A model generated the notes under the pieces. That model was not told the DNA's origin and made no database searches. It saw only the letters and a program-made list of their open reading frames with translations. From NCBI GenBank assembly GCA_027618625.1, contig JAQCER010000075.1, positions 1 to 9,038 on the forward strand: 9,038 nucleotides of DNA, read 5' to 3'. The position numbers and the translations under genes were made by a program. Source of the DNA: Verrucomicrobiota bacterium (GTDB lineage: Bacteria > Verrucomicrobiota > Verrucomicrobiia > Verrucomicrobiales > DEV007). This document shows positions 1 through 7,100 of the stretch, piece after piece (the first letter of the stretch is position 1; each line of letters begins with the position of its first letter).

Positions 1-1
1 A

Positions 2-274
2 CCGCCACCGGTCGGCGACGGATCAGGGAATTCGGGTGGCAAAAAATCCTGCGCCGACTGCCCGCGCGAGACGCGGGAAACTGGTTCGCGCACCACCGTC
101 CACGACGGCACCCTGATGGTCGACCACAGTTTCCCATCTTATCGGTCGCTGAACACCGAGCAGACACGGCGGCTCATCTACCACTCGCATCTGGCTGACG
201 CCCGACATGTCATGACCGCGGATGTCACACTGCCGCCTGGCACCGCGTTGCCCAGCAGGTTTCATCGCGCCTGA
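2..274 (+). CDS. 3' end of an unrecognised reading frame (partial)
   Basis: An open frame enters from the left edge and ends at TGA 272-274, giving 90 residues with no start in view. Most codons end in G or C and the composition looks protein-like, with a glycine-rich stretch carrying a C-x-x-C (S-C-A-D-C-P) near the N-terminal side, then a polar segment with HSFPSYRSLN and IYHSHLAD, ending in ALPSRFHRA. I do not recognise the family and assign no function. There is no hydrophobic segment, so this part is not membrane-spanning. The opposite strand is also open here (23-448), which is expected in GC-rich DNA and lowers certainty. It could be the tail of a secreted or repeat-containing protein whose body lies upstream, or not coding at all. 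Confidence 0.4.
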   Translation, partial: PPPVGDGSGNSGGKKSCADCPRETRETGSRTTVHDGTLMVDHSFPSYRSLNTEQTRRLIYHSHLADARHVMTADVTLPPGTALPSRFHRA

Positions 275-685
275 TGGTGGCCGGGATTGACCAAGGTCCG
301 CCTCTGTGGACGGCTTCTTTGAGCGGGAGCGGTCGAGGTTTGGCGAGAAGCGGGAGTCAGGGGCGCGCGCGATGAACGGTGGTGGCGAGTGGGGTGGGGT
401 GATGGCTCTACGGAATCTGAGTCGGAAGGCGTGAACACTCAAACTCAAAGGCTTCTAATTAATGCAACGCTTTCAATGCTTTCTGATCTTGGTGCGCGAT
501 ACCGTTTGTTCGTTTGTTCCGACACCTACGGCTGCCACTGATCCCCACGCCTCCAGGGATTTATGAGAAAATACCGGAAGCGCGTCGACTTCTGAGGAGC
601 AACGTAGGCAGCCGCAATTGAAGCGGCACGACCGTCCGCGGATTCCCTCTTGCGGAGTAACACCTGAGAGGCGAGTTCATGGGCT
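275..685. other. Gene-free spacer upstream of the methyltransferase
   Basis: No convincing gene is seen in these 411 bases. Small features present are a direct 8-bp repeat GTTTGTTC at 504-511 and 512-519, a short stem GCCGC/GCGGC at 611-627, and a purine-rich GAGGAG at 594-599 with no suitable start codon after it. The TGA of the upstream frame overlaps an ATG at 273, but that frame gives only a short arginine/glycine/serine-rich peptide and is not called. No clear -35/-10 pair could be assigned, although the promoter of the downstream methyltransferase should lie here. Confidence 0.6.
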
Positions 686-1771
686 ATGGCAAGCGACACC
701 GAATCCCCTTCAAATTCCGCACTGCGCCCCTGGCTGGTGCGGATTCCTGAGGTATTTGAAGGGGTGGCCAGCGAGGTTTTGGACCAGCTCGGGGCTGAGA
801 CGACGACGACGCGATTGGGCCAGGAATACTACCTGATCAAGACGTCGGCGCCCAAGAGCGTCCACCATTCGGCTGCTTCGAAATTTACCCGCTGGAACCT
901 GCCGATGGATCATACCTGGCCGTGCAATCCACGGAAGATGGACCAGTTCATCGAGAAAGCGGCGCAGACACTGCGGGGAAAATTTGCCGACCGCAAACCG
1001 CAGGGATTGTTCGTAGGCCAGTTGAATCCTGGATCGCCGGACAAGTACTTTAAGACGCTGGCTTCCAATCTGCGTGGTCGCACGCTGCAACTTTTCCCCG
1101 ACCTGACAGCTGCCACGGTGGAGGAGCAGAACCCGACAAAGGAAACGCTGTTTTGTCTGTTGGGCAAGGAAGGCCTGTTCTGCGGCATGCAGAGTCCACG
1201 GCGCTCCAATGGATTGTATCCGGGCGGCAGCAAGTACATCGACAAGGACGGTCCGGATTCCATCAGTCGGGCGGGGGCGAAAATTGCCGAAGCGCTCCAC
1301 TACTTGTTGATGCATCGGCCGGCGTTGCCAGCGGGCAGCCACTGGCTGGAGCTGGGTGCCTGTCCTGGCGGAATGACCGGCGAGTTGCTCGCTCGCGAAC
1401 AACGGGTGACGGCGATCGATCGCGCGCCGCTCGACAAGCGACTGGACAAGCGTCCAGGGCTCAAGTTTCTGCAATCGGACGTGGTGACGTTTCATCCGCG
1501 CAAGGGTGATACGTATGATGCGCTGCTCTGCGATATGAATGGCCCTGCCGAGGAATCCATTTACCACGTCACCCGCCTGTCGCGTTTTCTGCGGAAACGC
1601 GGACTCGTGGTATTCACATTGAAGCTGCCCAAGGTTGAAAATGTGCACCAGCCCTGCGCTCTTTTTGATGAGGTCGTGGAGACGGCCACAAGCAAGGGCC
1701 TGAAATTGTTCGCGCAAACGCACCTGACCAACAACCGCCACGAGTTCACGCTATTCTTCGAGCGAAAGTAG
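686..1771 (+). CDS. RlmM-like FtsJ-family RNA 2'-O-methyltransferase
   Basis: A 361-residue SAM-dependent methyltransferase of the Rossmann-fold FtsJ/RrmJ class, probably acting on 23S rRNA in the cytoplasm. The length is close to E. coli RlmM (366 residues), which 2'-O-methylates C2498. The N-terminal ~190 residues are the likely RNA-binding, THUMP-like part. The catalytic domain starts near residue 195. The SAM-binding motif I is W-L-E-L-G-A-C-P-G-G at 220-229, followed by an acidic strand end A-I-D-R. The K-D-K-E tetrad of RrmJ-type enzymes is complete by position: K199 (AGAKIAEA), D283 (LLCDMNG), K313 (FTLKLPK) and E353 (NNRHEFTLFF). Start is ATG 686; a purine-rich GAGAGG lies 13 bases upstream, which is distant. 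Family membership is secure. The exact target nucleotide is inferred from architecture and could differ. The gene appears monocistronic, being followed by a large palindromic repeat. Confidence 0.85.
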   Translation: MASDTESPSNSALRPWLVRIPEVFEGVASEVLDQLGAETTTTRLGQEYYLIKTSAPKSVHHSAASKFTRWNLPMDHTWPCNPRKMDQFIEKAAQTLRGKFADRKPQGLFVGQLNPGSPDKYFKTLASNLRGRTLQLFPDLTAATVEEQNPTKETLFCLLGKEGLFCGMQSPRRSNGLYPGGSKYIDKDGPDSISRAGAKIAEALHYLLMHRPALPAGSHWLELGACPGGMTGELLAREQRVTAIDRAPLDKRLDKRPGLKFLQSDVVTFHPRKGDTYDALLCDMNGPAEESIYHVTRLSRFLRKRGLVVFTLKLPKVENVHQPCALFDEVVETATSKGLKLFAQTHLTNNRHEFTLFFERK

Positions 1772-1780
1772 CTCGCTCGC

Positions 1781-1960
1781 TAGCCTGGATTATGCATGAG
1801 CGATCTACTGAGACTTGCAAAAGACTCCATTTGCTGCGTTGCGCGCCATTTTTCGACATCAACGTATGCCTATACGCTCTCAGCCGAAAAAGTGGCCCGC
1901 GCCTTGCAAATGAAGCCTTTTGCTGCGTCTCGCTACGACCTTCATGAATAACCCAGGCTA
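1781..1960. repeat. 180-bp long palindrome, MITE/REP-like element
   Basis: The segment opens with TAGCCTGGATTATGCATGA and closes with TCATGAATAACCCAGGCTA. These are inverted copies differing at 2 of 19 positions. Pairing continues inward with gaps: GAGAC, GCAAAAG.CT.CATTTGC, CGCG, CCA.TTTTTCG and, at the centre, CGTAT (1863-1867) GCCT ATACG (1872-1876). The whole segment can therefore fold into one hairpin centred near 1870. CTAG occurs at both outer ends (1780-1783 and 1958-1961). It may be a target duplication or simply the arm tip; because it is self-complementary the two cannot be told apart. No transposase is encoded. It lies 9 bases after the methyltransferase stop and, if transcribed, could act as a transcription stop or RNA-stabilising structure. 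Best read as a non-autonomous mobile or REP-type repeat. Confidence 0.75.
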
Positions 1961-1962
1961 GA

Positions 1963-2094
1963 GGCTATTCGAAAGCGCGACAGCGCGACAGCGCAGGAAC
2001 ATGTTAGGATCATTGATTCAAGTCGTAGTAGCTCCGTGGCGCACGCTGAAGGCGTGACGTGTAGCAGGCCTTCAGCCCGCGATTCGAAATAGCC
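1963..2094. repeat. Second inverted-repeat structure with internal hairpin and 8-bp tandem repeat
   Basis: GGCTATTCGAA (1963-1973) is matched inversely by TTCGAAATAGCC (2083-2094), with one extra base on the right and further loose GC pairing inward. Inside are two and a half copies of GCGCGACA (1975-1994) and a perfect 9-bp stem GCTGAAGGC (2045-2053) / GCCTTCAGC (2068-2076) with a 14-base loop. Immediately overlapping the right end, TAGCCCGAT (2090-2098) has an inverted partner ATCGGGCTA at 2170-2178. It begins two bases after the larger palindrome ends, so the two may be nested or successive insertions. No coding capacity is seen, nor is any evident in 2099-2258. Confidence 0.5.
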
Positions 2095-2258
2095 CGATCG
2101 AACATCCGCTTTACTGCCAACGTCGGTCCTCCTTTGCGGTCATACGCCTTTCCGCCGTTTCCGCCGGGCATCGGGCTAGCGAGGGCTTGAGGCGATCCAC
2201 GAATTTCTGCTTGGCGTTTGATCGGGTGCCGGACATGGTGCCGGACGATCCGGACAAC

Positions 2259-3719
2259 ATGAGCGCAGTTTATACTTTATCGAATACCACTACGGAATGG
2301 CACAAAGCTGTAACCGAGCTGTGCCGCAGCGTTGAAGATGGCGGGCATCCAGCACCTTTGCGGGTCACGGTCGATGGTGAGGTCGTTGTCTCGAAAGACT
2401 GCGCGCTGAAGACGGAGTGTTTTTCTCCGGATGATGGGGAACTCCATATCCTGGTCGACGGCGGCATCCGTGGAGTGATCATCACTCCATCCTCAGAGAA
2501 AAGTGGCGAATGCACGCTGCGGCTCAATGTGATGGCGAGCGCGGCGGACTGGTCGCTGGCGTTTGCCATCCTGCGCGCTGCGTTGAACAATGGGGGAACC
2601 GTCACAGCTGCTGACACGCAACAATCACTCCATACGGTCGACGCCACCAACGAAGCGGCACTGGCTCATCAATCCGCTGCATGGGCGGCGAACCAGGTGG
2701 CGATCGCAGGGCAACTCGATCAGGCGGCGGAGAATCCTGAGCGGGAGGTTGAATCGCACTCGGCGATGTTGCCCTTAATGGGGCGGGCCATCATGATTTC
2801 ACGTGAAGAACTGAATTTGTCCGCTGGCGAATTGGAATCATTGTTAGTCGATCGGGCGCGTCGTTACGCCACCGCCTATGAGGCCAGTCTGATGAACTTT
2901 CCTGCCCCGAAAGGGCTCAAAGGAGCCAAAGGGAAGACAGGGCAGCCGATCTACTTCGCCAATTTTCCTCACTTCCCAACACTCGTTCCCCGGCAAGTGC
3001 AGGCACTTACCCTTCACGGAGAATCAGGCAATGTGATCGACGCTTTTGTGCCGTTGAGTACTTTCCTCGAACACCTCGGTGACAAGGTCGAGCAAGCTGG
3101 CGAGTTTCTCTACTTGCCAGCGGTCGACTTCGCGGCGATTCCTGATGTAGTGGCCGAGTTCGTCAAGGTGCAGGGCTCTGTCGATGCGCCATCAGGCAAC
3201 CGGGAGATTTCAGCGAACGTGCGGCAAATGATTTTTTCCAGACAGAATACCGGGGAGGAAGTTGCGGACGATCCGGAGCTGACCGCGAAAGACTGGGAGT
3301 TTCTGAACACGATACCAACGCTGATTTTTCTGTTTGTGGGTGGTGCTGATGGTTCGATTACCAAGGCGATGCGGGATGGGTTCAGCACCATTCTCGATCG
3401 ACTTGCGAAGGAGGAAGCGAAGCATGGTGAGACCATGCAGAGAATGATCGAGCACTCGCGGGAGGACATGGCGGGCACCCTGCAGAAGCTTATGAGCAGT
3501 GTCACCCACCCGAGGCAATATGCGGAGACGATCAGTCGACTGAAGGTGCTGGTCGATCGGAAACTGCCCGAATCAGAAGCGAAGAAACTGAAAATGGCTT
3601 GTGTAGGGCTCTCGAAAAAGATCGTGCTTTCATCGGGGCGCATGTTTGGGGCCAAGGTAACACCAGGGGAGAAAGCAGCCGTCAACGTTGTTCAGCAGGC
3701 ATTGGGAGTGACCGGGTAG
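2259..3719 (+). CDS. Uncharacterised cytoplasmic protein with TerB-like C-terminal domain
   Basis: From ATG 2259 this gives 486 residues. The open frame extends upstream to TTG 2187, with another ATG at 2235, but the compositionally ordered protein begins at MSAVYTLSN, so 2259 is preferred. No start has a clear Shine-Dalgarno. There is no signal peptide or membrane segment, so it is likely cytoplasmic. Residues ~1-118 look beta-rich with an N-terminal helix. A helical, charged middle (~165-235) is followed by a mixed region. Residues ~345-486 are mostly helical and contain FLFVGGADGSITKAMRDGF, resembling the 'ADG-x-I/V-x-K' helix start of TerB-like domains, then a charged helix and a tail SSGRMFGAKVTPGEKAA of the kind closing such proteins. 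I infer TerB-like membership from this pattern only. TerB families are linked to stress response or metal binding, but no function is assigned here. The gene has its own spacer on both sides and no obvious operon partner. Confidence 0.8.
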   Translation: MSAVYTLSNTTTEWHKAVTELCRSVEDGGHPAPLRVTVDGEVVVSKDCALKTECFSPDDGELHILVDGGIRGVIITPSSEKSGECTLRLNVMASAADWSLAFAILRAALNNGGTVTAADTQQSLHTVDATNEAALAHQSAAWAANQVAIAGQLDQAAENPEREVESHSAMLPLMGRAIMISREELNLSAGELESLLVDRARRYATAYEASLMNFPAPKGLKGAKGKTGQPIYFANFPHFPTLVPRQVQALTLHGESGNVIDAFVPLSTFLEHLGDKVEQAGEFLYLPAVDFAAIPDVVAEFVKVQGSVDAPSGNREISANVRQMIFSRQNTGEEVADDPELTAKDWEFLNTIPTLIFLFVGGADGSITKAMRDGFSTILDRLAKEEAKHGETMQRMIEHSREDMAGTLQKLMSSVTHPRQYAETISRLKVLVDRKLPESEAKKLKMACVGLSKKIVLSSGRMFGAKVTPGEKAAVNVVQQALGVTG

Positions 3720-3759
3720 GTTTATAGAAAGTTCAGCATCTGTAATGTTCTGTACGTGT

Positions 3760-3810
3760 CGCCTATATCGCCCATATCGCCCATATCGCCTATTGCCCTT
3801 TATTGCCCTT
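3760..3810. repeat. 9-bp tandem repeat (CGCCYATAT)n
   Basis: Four consecutive nonamers are visible: CGCCTATAT (3760), CGCCCATAT (3769), CGCCCATAT (3778) and the divergent CGCCTATTG (3787), followed by two copies of a related TATTGCCCT unit (3791-3799 and 3801-3809). The period is 9 bases but there is no open reading frame that would make this a coding repeat. It sits about 60-110 bases upstream of the predicted -35 box, so it could be a regulatory spacer, a protein-binding array or a slippage-prone microsatellite. A loosely similar TTGCCCGCATTGCCCG string occurs at 7401-7416, in front of yicC. Confidence 0.7.
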
Positions 3811-3867
3811 CCGATATATCGCGAAGGATGGTGCCGTGGCATTTTTAGCATTTTCTAAGAAGATCAC

Positions 3868-3896
3868 TTGCTGTGAACACTGAGGGCTTGTATAAA
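3868..3896 (+). promoter_or_regulatory. Predicted sigma70-type promoter for the exported multi-domain protein
   Basis: TTGCTG (3868-3873) and TATAAA (3891-3896) are separated by exactly 17 bases, matching the housekeeping -35/-10 layout with four and five of six consensus positions. Transcription would start near 3903, leaving roughly 200 bases of leader before the preferred ATG at 4101. The start point lies inside the right arm of an inverted repeat (AATAAAGGGCA, 3899-3909). This is a sequence-pattern call only. Confidence 0.45.
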
Positions 3897-4100
3897 GGAA
3901 TAAAGGGCAGGTTCAAAAAGCATGTTCGTTGCAAATAGTTCTGGGAAAACGCAATGCAGGTTAGGAAAAACCTCGCAGACGGAAGCGGTCGTTTTGTTCA
4001 AGCTGCTTTAATTATGAGAATGTGTGCTTCGCTTGCGTTTTTCCCATTTCCTATATCTGGCAAGCCCCGCCCGACTTCGTTTCATCAATCCCTCCCAATC

Positions 4101-7100
4101 ATGAAAAGCTCATCGACTCTTCGAATTTTCGCAAACAATACCCGCCGAACTTATCTCACCGTTCTCTCGATGGTCAGCATGATCGCGACTTCACTCGCGA
4201 TTACCATCGATGGAGATTTAAGTGACTGGTCGGGGGCTGGCGGGGCCGGGCCTGCCATTACTCAGGATCCTGCGGACTTGCCAGACATCTCCGGTGACAT
4301 TCGCGAAATCAGCCTTGAGTTGAAGGGGGACACTTTGGAACTCACGATGAAAGCGGAGGGGATCATTTGCCCGTCGGTTGATGAAACACCCGAGGGAAAG
4401 AACAACCGCTACTATTACCACTTCATTCTGGATACGGACAACAATGCGGCGACCGGATTCAGCACGTCCGAATACGAAGGGGCGCAGACTGGGTTGGCAA
4501 AGCCGCTCGGCGGTGAAGTGACGGTGCAGGTAGGCTGGCGCGATGGCGCACCGAATGGCGTTGAGGCTTACAACTCGGTCAACGACAGCGAGAAATACAT
4601 CACGGAACTGGACTGGAAAGTCGAAGGCAACCGCATCGTGGTGACAGTGCCGCTGTCTGCAGTGGACTTGAGCATCGGTCAAACCATTGCGTTTGGTGCC
4701 TACCAGGAAGGTGCTTCGGATGGCTGGCTGGTCGACTGGGTGGAGTCGCAGGAAATTACCCTGACAGCAGCTCAAGGGGGCAGCAACATTCAGACTGTTG
4801 AGGATCCTTTAGATTTGCCGGATACCAATGGAGACCTGAGCCTGGTGCAGCTTACTCTTAATGACGAATACCTGTACCTGGGGTTGGCAGTGCACGGCAT
4901 TATCTGCCCTACAGTAGAGCAGACGATTGAAGGCAAAAACAATCGCTATTACTACCACATCATTCTCGACACCGACAACAACCCGGCCACTGGATTCAGC
5001 ACCTCAGAATACGAAGGAGCCCAGACCGGGCTGGTGAAGCCGCTGGGGGGCGAGATCACGGTTCAGTTCGGTTGGCGGGACGGTGCCCCCAATGGGATCG
5101 AAGCTTACAATTCAATAAACGATAATGAAAAGTTCGCTGAGACAATTGACTGGGCTCACAAAGGCAGTGTGCTCGAAGCCCGCATTCCGCTGGCGACGTT
5201 AAACCTGTCGGTTGGTCAGACGATTGCATTTGGAGCCTATCAGGAGGGAGCTTCTGATGGCTGGACAGTCGATTGGGTTGAGTCGGGATTGATCACCCTT
5301 ACGCCACCATCTTCCGGTGGTGCCGACCTAGTGAGCACTGCGGATGCTACTCCCTACGGTTTCAATATTCTTCTGGAAGATGGTAGTGGCGACGTGGTCG
5401 ACCCGGGTACGGTGAAAGTAAGTGTTGATGGAACAGCCGTTGAGGTTACGCCAACCAAGGAAGACGAATTCACCACCGTTGCTGGAGTGTTCAGTCCCTA
5501 TCTCGAAGGGGGCACCAAGCACACGCTGACGATCGAGTATGCGGCATCGGGAGGGGGAACGCGGGTGCGGGAGATTCCATTTGATGCCCCGGCGTACACC
5601 ACGTTGTTGCCGAGCTACCGCAATACAACTGTGATCACGGAGGACGCCGGTTTCGTGGCAAATGTATCGCAGATCAGTGACATCCAGGCTGGCACGCCGT
5701 CGCAACACTTGAACCGAGCCGACCGGGCAGAGAAGCAGTTCTCAGGTGACCTTCTCGATCCAGAAGGCAAGCCGTTCTATAATGAGGCGAGCACGGTGCG
5801 AAACCACTGGGCAGTTGAAAGCGTTCAGATTCCCGATGTTATCAACTGGCACGATTTCGCTCCCGATCCGACCGGCAATTTCTCTGATCTGACCGATCAG
5901 ACAGATGCCGTCATTCCAAAGGTCGAGATTCCTGCAAATGGAATCGCTATCGAGATTCTTACCTATCTGGAGTTGTCGCCGGGATTCCATCAGCTCGGAG
6001 TGAACACCACCGGTGGGGTCAAGTTATCCGTTGGCTCCGACGGTCGCGACAAGTTGGGAGAAGTCGCAGGGATTTTCAACGGGAGCTATCCCTATTCGTA
6101 TCAGGGCAACCATACCGTCAGTCTGCTGGTCTCTGAGGCTGGGTTCTATCCAGTAAGATTGTTGTGGTTCAGCAGCAAGAAGACCAATGAGGAAGCCCAA
6201 CTGGAGTTCTTTTCCATCGTCGATAAGCAGCGCGTACTGATCAACGATGCTGGTAATCCGAAATCCCTCAAAGCATATCGTGCAGCAGCAAAGTCGCCTG
6301 CCTATGTCAGCAAGATTTCGCCAGCGCCGGACACAGATTACGGCACACCCACCGATCCGATCGAACTTGAGTTCCGCGGCCTTTTGGTCGAAGGCAGCAT
6401 TGTTCTGAAATTTGACGGGGCGCAGGTCACTCCAGTTATCGAGGTGGACGACGACATCACGAATCTGACTTACCAGCCAGTCGGGTTGGCGTGGGGGTCG
6501 ACGCACACTGTTGAAATTTCTTACGCGACGCAGGACGATCCCGGATCGCTCAGAACCGGAAGTTTCAGTTACGGCCTTTACTCGGGAGTCTCGATCCTTC
6601 CTACCGCCTGGGCCCGACCTGTTGGAACAGGGACAGACCGTGGCTTTGATGTACGTTTTGTTCAGAGTTCGGCTGCGGCCATTGGTTCGATTGCAGCCGC
6701 TGAAGAGCTGCTGAAATCTGCGGGCGGTTTCACCGCTGCTGACGAGCCGGTGACGATCAACTACGGGATATACGAAGGTGATGCGTCCGGGTTGTTCGCA
6801 AATGATCGTGGTCTTGTAGACAATGATCTCGTAGATGGTGGTGTTTCCGATCATGTTGCCATGGAGGCGATTGTCTACCTCGAGCTGCCTGCCGGAGCGC
6901 ACACGCTCGGCGTCAACAGCGACGATGGATTCAGGGTGACCGCTGGGGCGAATCCTACCGACAACACCTTGGAGTTCGATCGTTATGACGGCGGCCGAGG
7001 TGATTCAAGTGCGGCGCCACAGAATCTGTTCGATTTCATCGTGGAGACCCCTGGCCTGTATCCGTTCCGCATGGTGTGGTTTCAGGGCACAGGTGGTGCG

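Larger units (their letters stand above)
3720..4100. other. Spacer and leader between the TerB-like gene and the exported-protein gene
   Basis: This 381-base stretch holds a tandem repeat, an inverted repeat and a promoter, described separately. The perfect 10-bp palindrome CGATATATCG lies at 3812-3821. An 11-bp inverted pair, TGCCCTTTATT (3794-3804) and AATAAAGGGCA (3899-3909), brackets about 95 bases and ends within the predicted promoter and start region. The part from 3954 to 4100 is open in the frame of the downstream protein but is more likely 5' leader, because a good signal peptide starts at 4101. Confidence 0.5.

Noticed and set aside
23..448. Minus-strand open frame of 141 residues at the left end
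   Set aside because: The product is low in hydrophobic order and rich in R, P and S. It runs across both the likely + strand coding tail and the spacer, and no motif supports it.
618..836. TTG-started frame of 72 residues overlapping the start of the methyltransferase
   Set aside because: It overlaps a well-supported gene in another frame, and its composition (many W, R, P) is typical of an out-of-frame shadow.
710..1741. Long minus-strand open frame (343 residues) fully antisense to the methyltransferase
   Set aside because: The + strand product has a complete SAM motif and catalytic tetrad. The antisense frame shows no domain and is explained by GC-rich codon structure.
3760..3810. Possible CRISPR array
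   Set aside because: The units are 9 bases and contiguous, without spacers. No cas genes are present, so it is a simple tandem repeat.
3954..4100. 49-residue N-terminal extension of the large exported protein
   Set aside because: It would bury an otherwise good signal peptide that begins at ATG 4101. The region is better read as untranslated leader.
6024..6902. Minus-strand open frame of 292 residues inside the exported-protein gene
   Set aside because: It is antisense to clear PA14-like and Ig-like modules, and its sequence is arginine-rich with no recognisable domain.
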